Source: Gracilariopsis chorda (Eukaryota; Rhodophyta; Florideophyceae; Gracilariales; Gracilariaceae). Taken from it: a stretch of DNA of 64,000 nucleotides. Under the pieces are notes generated by a model. The model had not been told where the DNA came from, did no database searches, and saw only the letters and a program-made list of their open reading frames with translations. Shown one piece after another: positions 34,043 to 45,090 of the stretch. A program made the position numbers and the translations under genes. The stretch lies in contig NBIV01000006.1 in NCBI GenBank assembly GCA_003194525.1, forward strand, positions 1 through 64,000, given 5' to 3'. The number at the start of each line of letters is the position of its first letter. Position 1 is the first letter of the stretch.

Positions 34043-36494
34043 ATGAGAGCTGTTCAATTGACGTCTTTGCTGCGAGCTGCAAGAAGATCAGCAACTTCTA
34101 GAATTGCGACTTATCCTCGATTCGTCCCAGATGTATCATACGCAGCACAACTGCGATCTTTGAGTGCACCTTTTTGCATGTACCATGGCCAATCCTCATC
34201 GCGAAATGAGAAACTGCGGTTGGCATCACTACAGAATCTTCCATCTGCGCAAAACGACGATATCCAAGTGGGCGTTATATTTCCCCAAAGACTTAACTCT
34301 GTACAACACATGGATTTCTTCAAATCAGCAATCTCACCTTTAAAACACACTCAACTATTAGCGTCAGCACACGCTCCTCATCGCCGCCGCCTCTTTCAAA
34401 GCAGTTCTCATCCTTTGCTTGTTTCTAAACCAGAGCGTAATGATCGCCACCGCTTGTGCCGAGGCAGAGTAGTGGCTGGTGTTGAGAAGAAACGGTACAT
34501 TCGTAGCCGCAATTTTGCATCATCCAGCAAGTCATCGAACACCATATCAGAATCAAAGGTGACCTGGAGGGAAGCTCTGCAATCACCTCGTAAGGCAGCA
34601 ACGTACTCCGTCCAGCTGATGCGAGCCTTCGTAAATTGGGCGAAGCACATGTGGGCAGGAGCCAAGCTGCTAGCAGCCGATGTTCGCGTGAGCTCACGAA
34701 TTTTGCGCAAGATCACTACCGGGAAGCAAATCAGTCGTCGTGAAAGGAACTTCATAGTTAAGACTGGCGTTGATCTGGCTCGATTGGTTCCGTTTTCTTT
34801 GTTTTTGATCATTCCTCTCGCAGAGTTCGCTCTTCCTTTTGCATTACGCCTGTTTCCAAATATGCTGCCCTCCCAGTTCCAAGATCAAATGAAGAGTGAA
34901 GAGAACATGAGGAGGAGATTAAAGGGTCGACTAGAGCTCGCAAAGTATCTCAGAGATGTCGTCGAAGAGAAGGCCAAGACAATCAAGGCCTCGGATGCTA
35001 ATTCGGTATGTTGTGCACTCATTACACTGTGCTTGAAGAACAAGGTTTCTGTCCACTAACTCTACCCACATATCACAGGATTTGAAGAAAGAGGCGACAG
35101 ATCTTACCGATTTCTTGGACTCTATACGAAGCGGAAAATATGTCGATGCTTCTGAAGTGGCACGTTTTGCCAGGTTTTTCAATGATGAACTAACAATAGA
35201 CGGTGCGGTGCGCCCTCAATTAGTTGCGATGTGTAAGTACATGGGTATCTCACCGTACGGCCATGATCTGTTTCTTCGATTTAAGCTTCGCTCAAAGTTG
35301 AACGGAATTAAGAGAGATGATATGGAAATAATGTGGGAGGGGGGTGTTGAGTCTCTGACAGATGAGGAGGTTGCAAAAGCATGCGGAGAACGTGGAATTC
35401 GTGAGGTCGATGTCCGTCGGATGCGACGAGAGTTGAGTGATTGGTTGGACCTTTCGCAGAGCAAAGAGATTCCTGGATCTCTTCTGATCATGTCACGAGC
35501 TTTTCTTTACGCGACGGACACTGAAGATAAAGAAAAGACTGGTTCAGAAGGTCTGCTTGAGACTCTCGGTTCTCTTCCTGAAGATGTGATCATGGACGTA
35601 AAGAAGGCAGCAGATGTAGGAGATGCAACCACTGTTGAACGACTAGAAGAAACGTTGAGACAAGCTCATCTCATCGCAATGGAGTCTCAACGGGAAGCGC
35701 AGAAAGAAAAAGAAGACGAACAAAAGCGGAAGAAGAAAGAAGCTGAAGAAGAGGCTGAAAAGCTACAAGTATCTGAAGAAGAACTGGAGAAAGAGAGACC
35801 ACCGTCACCAGATATGATATCAGACAAGGAGGTTTTAGAGAAGGTACGAATCCACGAACAACAAATGGCAGATCTGATAATGGGCACAGATAAGACAACA
35901 GCAGTGCCAAGTGGAGAACCTAGCGTCTCAACGGAACCTGTGGAGAGTATTGAACGTGACGAGGAAGCAGAACAGAAAGAGCGAGACGGCATTCGTGAAA
36001 TGCTCGAATCTCTTGAGGCTCTGGCATCAGACTCTGCTGTAGAGCGCGAAAGAGAGGAGCTGCAAAATCTTAAGATGGAACTCGCTTTAGCTGAAGATTC
36101 TTTAAGGGGTGCCGAAGGAGAGGAAAGTTCGGACTTTAGACGACTGAAAGGTGTGATTTCAAGGCTTGAACGTGAAATTGAAAGAGTTGATACGAAGGTT
36201 GGATTACGTATGAAGCTTTTGGACAAGGATAACGATGGGTTAATGTCTCTCGAAGAATGTAAGGGTGTGATGAATCTGATAGCTGGTGAGAGAGATGATA
36301 ATGTAGTTCAAGAAACCTTCGAACGACTCGACGCTGATGATGACGGAAACATCTCACGCGAAGATCTCAAACGCGTGCTTCGTGAAATGCAGTATGATCT
36401 GGGTTTATCAGAAGAATCATCACAGCAGAAACAAAAAGCACCTACCTCCGATACTACGCGCCAGAAGGAAGCAAGTGCCAGCAACAGTCAATGA
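34043..36494 (+). CDS. LETM1: LETM1-like mitochondrial inner-membrane protein with EF hands
   Basis: Two exons, 34043-35005 and 35079-36494, with a 73-nt GT-AG intron. Total 792 residues. The start was chosen at MRAVQLTSLLRAARR, a typical mitochondrial presequence. A transmembrane helix lies near residues 253-275 (PFSLFLIIPLAEFALPF), followed by the LETM1 domain through about residue 470 with RRLKGRLELAKYL and LRSKLNGIKRDD. A long charged coiled coil follows. Two EF-hand loops near the C-terminus (DKDNDGLMSLEE and DADDDGNISRED) have intact calcium ligands. LETM1 family members exchange K+ or Ca2+ for H+ across the inner membrane and maintain mitochondrial volume. Tail-to-tail with CNOT10. Confidence 0.94.
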
Positions 36495-36689
36495 CCGAGG
36501 AGCACGTTCAGTTCGGGACTCCGGATACGTTCGACACTAGAGAAGCCTTGAGTTCCTTTTAGTGGACTGTCTACTGGAGTAGCGTTATGTAGCATCATAG
36601 TCTTCTGGAGTGGTATAAAACCCTGTGCAGTATGAGTAGGTTGATAGTGAATAACTAATCTTCTCGAGGGGTGCGGCCAGTACCCCTCA

Positions 36690-38651
36690 CTAAGCTGATC
36701 CGAGCAATGACCTTAAGCATCGACGTGCGATTTCAGTTTCCCTGTTGCGCAGAAAGATGTAGGAAGCCGCGAAGATAGTATCCCGGTGGAGGGATCTATG
36801 CCTCTGTTGGCTGGCGGACATAACACTAAACCCTTTGAGGGCCGTCCTTGCAGCTTTAGATGCTGTCGCAATATCACCCCTGCATGCCTGAGTCAAGGCC
36901 CAGTTAATGTGCACCGCCTCTTTCGCTGCCGAATCCGAAATAATCGAGTGAACAAGGGGGTAAAGCTGGTTAGCAGCGTCAGATGGTCGATTCAGCATAC
37001 AATACGCTTCCGCTGCATACAATCGACTGAGTATGCATCTGTCGTTATTGCCGTTTGGATAAAGCGTTTGAATTTCTCGACACGCTTCCACAGCAGCTTT
37101 TGGGTCGAATGATAGCGATGAGTACGCCAACAGCGCAAGTGCCGCTCCGCGCAAGCGATTGTCCTCACTTGCGTCCTGTGATGGTGTTGTACTGTTACGC
37201 GGAGTATTCTCTAGTAGAGTTGACGAATTGGAGATCAGAGAAGCACGTTTAGGTCTTGATGGGGATACTTGACCGTCAGGCCTATTCTTGCGTCGATCAA
37301 GAATCGCGATTGCAGCTCTTGCGCATGTTGCCGCATATTCCATGTTTAAGCCTTCATCTCGTTCAGCAGCTCGCATTATAAAGCGACGACCCCGACCTTG
37401 GCCCTCTACTGCCAGAAGTGGGCGGCCACTGTTTCGTTCGATACCAATGCAACATTCTGCAATTCGAATCCAAAGAAGTGGAGAAGTATTTGCGTAGGTG
37501 AAATCGTTCTTCACACAGATCATGAACGAATCAAGGGCTTTCGAAAAGTCGCTCAGCTGCATGTATTGAAGGGCCAGGTTATAGGCGACATGAGTGTTAT
37601 GAACGGTGCTTAGTGATGTGAGATGAACAGCGTGAGGGTTCTTTGCATTTCTACCTTCTTCCGAAAAAAGTTTGCGAAACGCTTGACGAGAATGTTCAAA
37701 GTAGCAGGCAGCCAGGGCATGACACCCTAACCGGTGATGTAGAACCCCCAGACTGTTTAAAGCTAATGGTCGGATGTTCTGGATCATAGTCGATGAAGAT
37801 TGGCCGACAACGCTAGCAAGTATACGAAGACCTTTGTGATAGCTTGGTTCAACGCGTGCTTTCACAAGAAGTGCGGCTGCAGTAGGTCGTGTATGAGAGT
37901 CATCGGCGACAAGAACAGCGCTCTTTGCTTCCTTTCGAACGGTGCGCAAGCCGTCTGCGGATTCGTCAAAGGCCGAACTTATACGTGCGTTGTATATGTG
38001 CATACAAAACTTGGCGTCTTCGTACGAAGCAGGTTGCTCAAGGATACACTTTGAGCGAGTAGGCCATTCCGGAGTTAGAACCTTGATCTCTGAAGGGGTC
38101 CCTGAGCCATCCTGTCTACTTGAAAAGCTTGGCAAGAGCTTCTCTGAGTAGGCGGAGATTTTCGAAGCAAATGGAAGGTCATTAAGACGAAGGTGTAAGT
38201 CTATCAGTAAGAAGCAGGTTCGTAACGCAAGCCAGTCATCCATGGCTTCGATGTTAGCATAGAGAACATCCCCAATGGTTGATGCCGACTGTAGAAATCC
38301 AAAGTGATAAGCAATGACGGCAAGATTGTAAAGGGCGATGGGTCCAAACTTTGAGAGCAATGGTTTTAGAACCAGGGCGTTGTCGGTGATGCTTGAGAAA
38401 AGGTTGTTCGCCGAGGTAGGCTTGGTCTCTTGTGGAAGAGTGTGAGTGATGAATAAAACAAGATCATCGATTGCTTGAAAAGAGTTGTTATGATAGAACT
38501 CAGAAACCAACAGATTATGTCTTATGCGAGGGTCTTCTGGCGGCGTTTTTGAGTTGCCGTTTGCTTTTGGCGAGTCACTGAGAGAAAGCAAGGCTTGGCT
38601 TGCAGCGGCAAAATCACGCAGTAGAAAGGCTGTGAGAGCGTCTGCGGCCAT
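36690..38651 (-). CDS. CNOT10: CCR4-NOT complex subunit 10 homologue
   Basis: 653 residues from ATG 38651 (MAADALTAFLLRDF). Upstream in-frame codons lack an ATG. The protein is built of TPR-like helical pairs. Family-typical blocks include LYNLAVIAYHFG, ALNSLGVLHHRLGCHALAACYF, VAYNLALQYMQLSDFSKALDSF and PLLWIRIAECCI. CNOT10 with CNOT11 forms a module on the N-terminus of CNOT1 in the CCR4-NOT deadenylase, which shortens mRNA poly(A) tails. It is somewhat shorter than the human protein (744). Single exon. The end is 195 bp from the end of LETM1 and the start faces TMEM18. Confidence 0.9.
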   Translation of the reverse strand: MAADALTAFLLRDFAAASQALLSLSDSPKANGNSKTPPEDPRIRHNLLVSEFYHNNSFQAIDDLVLFITHTLPQETKPTSANNLFSSITDNALVLKPLLSKFGPIALYNLAVIAYHFGFLQSASTIGDVLYANIEAMDDWLALRTCFLLIDLHLRLNDLPFASKISAYSEKLLPSFSSRQDGSGTPSEIKVLTPEWPTRSKCILEQPASYEDAKFCMHIYNARISSAFDESADGLRTVRKEAKSAVLVADDSHTRPTAAALLVKARVEPSYHKGLRILASVVGQSSSTMIQNIRPLALNSLGVLHHRLGCHALAACYFEHSRQAFRKLFSEEGRNAKNPHAVHLTSLSTVHNTHVAYNLALQYMQLSDFSKALDSFMICVKNDFTYANTSPLLWIRIAECCIGIERNSGRPLLAVEGQGRGRRFIMRAAERDEGLNMEYAATCARAAIAILDRRKNRPDGQVSPSRPKRASLISNSSTLLENTPRNSTTPSQDASEDNRLRGAALALLAYSSLSFDPKAAVEACREIQTLYPNGNNDRCILSRLYAAEAYCMLNRPSDAANQLYPLVHSIISDSAAKEAVHINWALTQACRGDIATASKAARTALKGFSVMSASQQRHRSLHRDTIFAASYIFLRNRETEIARRCLRSLLGSA

Positions 38652-39362
38652 GTCTCGTGAACAGGCATCGGTAAACAACACTACAAAAGTATTGAACAAG
38701 CAGAGGTGAATGACTCGCAGAAATCTGCCAGACTTTGGGGAAAAGGCCGGCGGTGGCGATCACACGTCGAAAGTTACGCAAGCGCAAGATATCTAACCCA
38801 AGGTAGCGTCGTAACCGTGACAGATCTTAGATTTGATCGGATGATGGCTCTTAATTTCTACAAACAAATAACCGCGGTACAGAAGACGATCAAAACTCTT
38901 TTCGTTGGCGCTCTTCTACAGAAACGGTTATGCAACACCGTAACCCTAAGGCAACTCCGCATGCCAAGGCTAAAAGGCTACCTTTTTACCTTCTTAGATT
39001 CGGATACTGGGCGCCTGCAGAGAATCGTGTACGTGTAACGATGCGAAGGGGGAATCGCGTGGGCCGTAAGTCTCACAGCAAGGCTACACAGTAGGAGACT
39101 CTGGGTGTAAGGAAAGAACTCGAAAAAGAGCTACGGCAGAGCGTAACAAGAGAGAATAGGCGCTTCTTGAGCTTTGGTACGAAGGTAGGTCTTGACAGAA
39201 TAGCTTGTTCCTCTCGTTCAGAAACCTTCTCTGTCAAAACGATAGCTTTGCAGAAGGGCAGGAGACCTGAATAGGTGAATACCTGAAAGAGAAACGCATC
39301 TTATTTTCTGGGCGAATCAACTACAAGTAATTGTATTGCACTTCGCCGAAGCCGGTGGCAAA
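38652..39362. promoter_or_regulatory. shared upstream region between CNOT10 and TMEM18
   Basis: About 710 bp between divergent starts. An open stretch at 38706-39038 has no ATG start of its own and no recognisable product. No specific promoter motif can be supported. Confidence 0.4.
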
Positions 39363-39969
39363 ATGAACGACGTCGGGCCCCTTGAGCTTGTATATTCAGT
39401 TGTTGGAAATGTGCTCGATTCTGTTCAACAGGCAGCTCATATGCACAGCATTTCTGACTTCATTGGTAGTGTTCGTTGGGAAGAACCTTTCATACGCGGT
39501 ATCATCGGGCTTCAGTTCATTCTCTTTATGGTCGCCTACGTAACAAGAAGAAACGATATTGTTCAGTTCATCATTTTGTCCTGTCTGACACTCATTGCTT
39601 TGGCAGCAGAGCGTCTAAACGACTATGGTAGAGCAAATTGGAGACACTTTGCTTCGCAGAACTATTTCGATAGAGCTGGTCTCTTTATGCTTGCCTTCGT
39701 ATGCGGACCTTTCATTATTCTTGCAAATTTCATAATGGTACGTTCAAGACAATTCAATACATTGCTCTTCAACATACTCATGTGATAGTTCATCTGACTC
39801 CAGTTTTGCTTCTTTCCAGATCGGCATGTTCCTGCGTCTTGTCAAGCTGTATGCTAAGCGCAAGAGGAGGGAAGCAATGATGCAAAGGCAAAATCAGAAC
39901 TCGGATGCATCTGTGCAACCAAATGTGACTACATTCAGCGGTGCGACCGAGGATAAAAAGAATGACTGA
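39363..39969 (+). CDS. TMEM18: TMEM18-like nuclear envelope membrane protein
   Basis: Two exons, 39363-39737 and 39820-39969, separated by an 82-nt GT-AG intron. Total 174 residues, starting MNDVGPLEL. Three hydrophobic segments are visible: FIRGIIGLQFILFMVAYV, VQFIILSCLTLIALAAERL and LFMLAFVCGPFIILANFIM. The family motif region AAERLNDYGRANWRHFASQNYFD is recognisable between the second and third segments. The second exon supplies a basic tail (YAKRKRREAMMQR) and a polar end. TMEM18 is a conserved nuclear-membrane protein of poorly known function, linked to body weight in humans. No anomaly. Confidence 0.92.
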
Positions 39970-40860
39970 TCCAAACCTCACATAGTGTTCGGATTATCGT
40001 CAATTATATGTTGGGTACAAGCCGATCCGCCTTCACGAGGTGTTCTCGTCTTCCTTTCACCAACGAGGGAAGCGAAATGGACAGGCGATTGGGTCTCTCA
40101 CGGAGACCAACAACCTTTCCTTCATTATATGTTAAATACATCTAGGATAATGAAATGAAAATGAAATGAATGTTCATAAGAAGTATAACACAAGGAAACA
40201 GCGGTTACGGCTCCCACACTTCCCGAAACGTTAGCAACCTCGGGAATGTTTTGGACTGATATGGACTTCAAGATCATACACGGGTCATTCAACCACATAT
40301 GTTTTCTGAGAAATTACCTATGCTTTGATTGAAGAAGCATATCTTTCGGCCGCATCTTTCGAAGGCGATCGTGGATATAGGGTTTCTTCAGGTAACCCTT
40401 CATCACATTTACCGTTCGGGAGGTGGGCCTGGGATGAGACATGAGTAAGCTTCGAAGATGATGGATTGATGATCTGGCTCAGAGAGTTGATTTTTGCAAA
40501 AATTTAATGAGATCTTATTCCTATTGCGTCAGGCATCAACTCGTTGTATCAGACCCTTATCCTGAACCCGCGTTCTGTCATCTGTCTAGATTGTCCTGAC
40601 AAATGGATATCGATTCTACCGAAGATAAAGGGTTACTTCACTGTGAGAGCATATCTTGGAGGTATAGCTCTCTCTACTAAGTCCCTCATTGACAAAGAGC
40701 TGTTCACAGAGTTTCATGCGGGGAAAACGGAGTACATGAACATCTCAAGTTTAACGCTTCTTTGTCTCATCGCGTACAATACACATCGATCGAGATAACA
40801 AATTGTGTTACGCTGGAACAAGATCAAAACACCATTTCTTAAGCAACACATAGGCCTTGC
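39970..40860. other. intergenic stretch
   Basis: About 890 bp. An open stretch at 40544-40798 lacks a convincing start and matches nothing known. No repeats or RNA genes recognised. Confidence 0.4.
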
Positions 40861-41892
40861 ATGACCCCGTCTGTGATGGAGAGAGCTGCGTTTGTGCATC
40901 CAGGCAGCGCGTTTCAGTTCGTGCGAAGAGCAAATACTGCTCCGTTCAACAGACGTCCTTATTTCTTTACCCTGGGGAAAATGCGTCCATCTCTATACGT
41001 GAGTAGGACGTTTCACTACCCAATAATCTACGGGACTCTGAACTCGGAAGCTGAGAAGCCTTCTAAGGATGAAAACAAGGATAATTCTATGACACCAGGT
41101 ACAGAAGCAGGCATCCAGAAGGATTCAGAGCGTTTACTCAAGAAGCTCGAAGACTTAAGTAATAGGAACGACAAAACTGTAACTGAGGCCAGCAGTCCTC
41201 AAGAAAATCCGTCTGGAACACCAAAGTCTTCTGTGTCAGACGTTCCTCCCGTGACAGCACTATCCGCAGCGGTACCGGCTGTGGCTACCCCAACAGAAAA
41301 GGAAGAAGTGCCGGAGGGATTACGGAAAGCTTCACGTGCGTTATGGCGTATCGGCTGGTTTACATGGTGGGCACAACTAATCCTCACTGTTATTGCAGCA
41401 GTAATTCTACTCTTCGCGTTTGTTTTCCCGGGTATAAATGTGCGATCTGCAGCTTCCGCCGTTGGCCTGGGCGTTTCCGGAGTTGGCGTAATAATCGCTT
41501 TTCTGAGTCTCTTTTGGACATACGGATACACCCGGCTTGCGATCTGGCTGCGGGTGAATCAACATCCAGAAAAAGCTAAGGTGCGCATTAATCGCAAGCT
41601 GAGGTTCGGCCTGTTGTTCTCTGTGGTTGGCATGGTAGTGCTCCTCGTCGGATTGCAAGCAGTCGTCGGTACTCTGTTGGCACGTGTGTTTGGTGGAATC
41701 TCCGCTACATACGGACCAGCCCCCGCACCCGGTGGTTTGGTTCCAAGTGCTTCTCTTGTACAGCCAGTAGACATTCTTGTAATTCAAGCATGTGCTAACG
41801 CTTTAACTGGATTAATGATGGCATTGGTAGCAACGACATGGTTCCGATCAAAGGAGAGCAGATGGTCTGAAAGCCTGAAGTCCTCAGAGTAG
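40861..41892 (+). CDS. DUF3611 family plastid membrane protein
   Basis: 343 residues, single exon. The N-terminus (MERAAFVHPGSAFQFVRR) has Phe early in a basic, hydroxyl-poor context, as in red algal plastid transit peptides. Residues about 60-145 are charged and low-complexity. The conserved part runs from about 150 to 335 with four hydrophobic segments (LILTVIAAVILLFAFVFP, AVGLGVSGVGVIIAFLSLFW, LLFSVVGMVVLLVGLQAVVG, and one near the C-terminus) and family-like WRIGWFTWWAQ, YTRLAIWLR and ILVIQACANA. DUF3611 proteins occur in cyanobacteria and plastids, probably in the envelope or thylakoid. Function is not established. Confidence 0.85.
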   Translation: MTPSVMERAAFVHPGSAFQFVRRANTAPFNRRPYFFTLGKMRPSLYVSRTFHYPIIYGTLNSEAEKPSKDENKDNSMTPGTEAGIQKDSERLLKKLEDLSNRNDKTVTEASSPQENPSGTPKSSVSDVPPVTALSAAVPAVATPTEKEEVPEGLRKASRALWRIGWFTWWAQLILTVIAAVILLFAFVFPGINVRSAASAVGLGVSGVGVIIAFLSLFWTYGYTRLAIWLRVNQHPEKAKVRINRKLRFGLLFSVVGMVVLLVGLQAVVGTLLARVFGGISATYGPAPAPGGLVPSASLVQPVDILVIQACANALTGLMMALVATTWFRSKESRWSESLKSSE

Positions 41893-42252
41893 TTGAAAGG
41901 TGTATCGCAGTACCCTGCTCATGTTTTAAAGAGGGAAGATGTACTAGATGTTCTTTTAATGGAGGTCGTGGTCACAGCCATTTCATCGTCACACTACAAG
42001 AACCGTACAGAGTAATTACTTGCACATGGTTGACGGGTACTCGAGAGCATAGACGAATTTGGTATAAAGACATGAGGTGTAGATGTCAACATAACGTGGT
42101 GTTGTAGTATTGTTCTGCCAAGGAAGAACAAACAGGGAACGACTCACTGTTTACAGGCACTATGAGCAGTTTCGCTATAATTCCACTGCGAGTGTCAGCG
42201 TCTTCAGAACACAGTTCATGTTTGAAACCTGCGTCATGAGTGCATCAGCAAG
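41893..42252. other. tail-to-tail gap between DUF3611 gene and FKBP gene
   Basis: About 360 bp holding the 3' ends of two convergent genes. Nothing else seen. Confidence 0.5.
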
Positions 42253-44049
42253 TTAGTTTTTGTTACCTTCAACCGTGGTAGCTTCTTTCATTTCCACATC
42301 TTCAGCCTGTTTTCCCTTCTTGGCGCCCTCTAACTCACCCTTCGTGTCCCCGTTTTCTTGTACAGAACTGTTTGCGACCTTTTCCTTTGCTTCCATTTTG
42401 CTCAGCCTGCCAAATAGGTTCGAGTACAACTTCTTGTCAGCAGCATCCTGAGCAAGCTGTTTAGTTTTAACTTCCTTTAATTTTCTTCGGACATCAATGT
42501 TGCTCGGACTAAGCTGCAGTGCATGTTTCAACGTAGACCTTGCATTGTAGAAGTCATCCATTTCGAGATAGGCGCAACCTTGACGATACAAAGCCTTAAC
42601 ATTTGAAGGTGCAATCTCGAGCGCTTTCTTGCAATGCGTCATAACCTTAGAGATGTCACCCATTCGATCCAGGCAAACAGCAAGATTGATATGGCACCGA
42701 ACGAGAAGCTCGTTGACTTTCGGCTTCACATCTGGGCTCAGTTCGGATGTCGGGGAGTCAAAAAACGCGATTGCACGATCATAAGACTTCCTTGCCGCAG
42801 GGTACCTTCCTTTCTTGAACAGGTCGTTTCCGATTTGCTTTCTAGCCTTCATCTCCTCCAATTTTTCTTCCTCAGACATGCTCCAGACGTCTTTAGCTTT
42901 CTCAAAGCTCATAAGCATGAGCTCCACAAGCAGTCGCGACTCCTTCGATAATCCCTTTCCCTCCATTTCCTTGGTGAGTAGATCCGGAGCGGATTCGAAA
43001 GCATGTTTGGGATCAATGATGACCAGTGCTGACTCTTTAGCCTTCATGCCCTGTACTACACGATCCAGACCATCGATTACAACACCATCCCCAACTTTGA
43101 ATGAGAAGTCCTCCAAAGCTAAGAACGATTCCCCTTCGGGCGGAGGGACGAGCAATTCGGAGTCCATTGCTGGATGGAAGAATTGCGCAGAGATAGTAAC
43201 GGTAGCCCCATCGTTCGGGCGTTCCCATCCTTCTCCTTCCTTCAAAACTTTTCGCACCAATGTTCCGTCCTTATGAATGTCATCCACCTTCTTCCAAGAC
43301 AGCATGGTGAGTTGGAAGCGGACGTACTCTGTGCCGTCTGGTACGTAGTTGATTCCAGGTCCAGATGTGTGAGGACCAGTGCACAACAGACTTAAAACAG
43401 CGTTCTTCTTCATATCAGGTATGACTTTCTCCCAAGCAAGCGGAACTTGACCACTGCCGTTGGTGAATGTGGTTTGCCCGTTGTATAGGTCGGCGCGCTC
43501 AGTTCTGCCATCAGGCTCCATGGCTGTGGCGACAACTCCGAGTGTGATCTCGTCAAGTTTTCCAGGTCTCTCCCATCCATCTCCGGCAGAAACCTCGCTT
43601 TTGATCACAAGCCCATCGCCGAAGACATCACGCTTGCTTACCCATGACAAGAGCTCCATTTCGAACACCAAAGTTGCGTTCGGCGGGATCTTTGGAGGCG
43701 AACCACTTTCCCCGTACGCGTACTCCGGCTTGAGGGTTACCTTTGCCTTTTCACCCTTTGCCATAGTCTTACCGACGATGTCCCAACCTTTGATGACTTT
43801 TCCATCTCCTAGCTTAAAGGTAAACGGAGAACTGCGGTCATAACTACTGTCGAACTCGCTGCCGTCCAACAGTGTTCCGCGGTAATGCATGGATACATCA
43901 TCACCATCTTCGGGCTTCTGCCAGCCGTTGACACCGTGGGTAATGATCTCCTTGATGACACCGCCATCCCCACTAAGGTCACCGGCCTGCGAAAAGTCAG
44001 AGTCTGGAGTAACTTTTGAGGACTCCTCGGACATGTCTTCCTTCGTCAT
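42253..44049 (-). CDS. multidomain FKBP-TPR peptidyl-prolyl isomerase (FKBP62/ROF1-like)
   Basis: 598 residues, single exon. FKBP domain 1 (about 42-135) is canonical, with VSMHYRGTLLDGSEFDSSYD, the KVIKGWDIVG loop and YAYGESGSPPKIPPNATLVFEMELL, so it should be an active prolyl isomerase that binds FK506. Domains 2 (about 150-258) and 3 (about 270-385) are recognisable but lack many of these residues, as in plant FKBP62/65 and animal FKBP4/5. Three TPR units follow (about 400-530; LLVRCHINLAVCLDRMG, VKALYRQGCAYLEMDDFYNA), which usually dock the C-terminal MEEVD of HSP90. The C-terminal tail is Lys/Glu-rich. Likely an HSP90 co-chaperone in cytosol and nucleus. Confidence 0.93.
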   Translation of the reverse strand: MTKEDMSEESSKVTPDSDFSQAGDLSGDGGVIKEIITHGVNGWQKPEDGDDVSMHYRGTLLDGSEFDSSYDRSSPFTFKLGDGKVIKGWDIVGKTMAKGEKAKVTLKPEYAYGESGSPPKIPPNATLVFEMELLSWVSKRDVFGDGLVIKSEVSAGDGWERPGKLDEITLGVVATAMEPDGRTERADLYNGQTTFTNGSGQVPLAWEKVIPDMKKNAVLSLLCTGPHTSGPGINYVPDGTEYVRFQLTMLSWKKVDDIHKDGTLVRKVLKEGEGWERPNDGATVTISAQFFHPAMDSELLVPPPEGESFLALEDFSFKVGDGVVIDGLDRVVQGMKAKESALVIIDPKHAFESAPDLLTKEMEGKGLSKESRLLVELMLMSFEKAKDVWSMSEEEKLEEMKARKQIGNDLFKKGRYPAARKSYDRAIAFFDSPTSELSPDVKPKVNELLVRCHINLAVCLDRMGDISKVMTHCKKALEIAPSNVKALYRQGCAYLEMDDFYNARSTLKHALQLSPSNIDVRRKLKEVKTKQLAQDAADKKLYSNLFGRLSKMEAKEKVANSSVQENGDTKGELEGAKKGKQAEDVEMKEATTVEGNKN

Positions 44050-45090
44050 CTTTGCTACGTCGGACTATGAAGAAGAGTGGACAAGTGATCACGTAAGCAC
44101 ACGAAAGAACTCAAAACAGAGGCCAGCTCGGTGGATAGGCAATGAGGAAGTTCTTCGATCGTGTGACGGTAGATACAAGGAACTGGCCACTTCAAATAGG
44201 ACATCAGACCGATCCATATGCTAGATGCGGACGCGGCAAAAGCTGCCACAGCATGGGATCAACTTGATCCATAAAATATTGCCGAAATTATAAAGGAAAA
44301 ATAGGATTCGGGATCAAACAGCTAAAGTTTCGGGCGTTCTAGTATGTTCCACAGACGTCAGGAACAGATCAATGGCCAGTGCGGTGCGTCATACGGCATA
44401 TCAAACGTCGCTCCGTTTCTAATGGGTACCGTTGAAACCCTTAACTCTACCAAGCAGTGCACGAGCCCTTGAAAATGTACAACGCTACAGCGCCGTGAAT
44501 AATTCCACGGTTCATCACTGTGATTGCATCTCCTGATAGACGAATACTTCGAAAATTGGTCAAAGAGCGGAGGCGAAGGGTTACCATTGGTAGTTTACCT
44601 GTGGTAACCCCTCTAGCGCCTCTGCTGTCAAAGCACAGACTCCTAAAGTAGCCGCAATCTTGTCATCGCGCATGGATCCAAGGACCTGCGTTGCCAGAAA
44701 TTGCGTTCGCTGTGTACACAACGGAGCGCAGGCCAGGACCAGCAGACATCCGCAAATCCCGACGTAGTAGCTTCGGGAGAGGCTCCAAATGCCAGAAAAC
44801 AGCGCAGCGTGCAGTGCCCACGTCACTAAGAGCCAAACACGTGGAACAGCTGGGGCTTACACAATCGCATTTCCAGCCGAACAGATGCCACTGCGTATTA
44901 GTGTTTTGAATAGTTGATTGAGTAAAGGGTTCCCCTCGGGGTAGGAATCATTGTCGTGTTCAAGCACTTCATTCGTTGAGGCAATCTCTGAAGCATTATC
45001 CGCTGTGAAACAGTTTCCAAGCTGCGACATCACGACTAACGTCCTAAACAACAAGCACTCGTCTCACAGGTGTTTAAGCCTCTATTTATC
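44050..45090. promoter_or_regulatory. divergent upstream region between FKBP gene and SEC22
   Basis: About 1 kb between two divergent genes. It includes an imperfect stem-loop at about 44569-44630 with paired segments GGTTACC/GGTAACC and GGAGGCG/CGCCTCT. No coding region is supported. Short open stretches here have no known match. Confidence 0.4.

Noticed and set aside
38706-39038. 110-codon plus-strand frame between CNOT10 and TMEM18
   Set aside because: It begins with GTG rather than ATG and resembles no family. It lies in a shared promoter region.
44569-44630. Stem-loop upstream of SEC22 as a structured RNA gene
   Set aside because: The pairing is imperfect with large internal mismatches and fits no known RNA family. 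Kept only as a remark in the intergenic entry.
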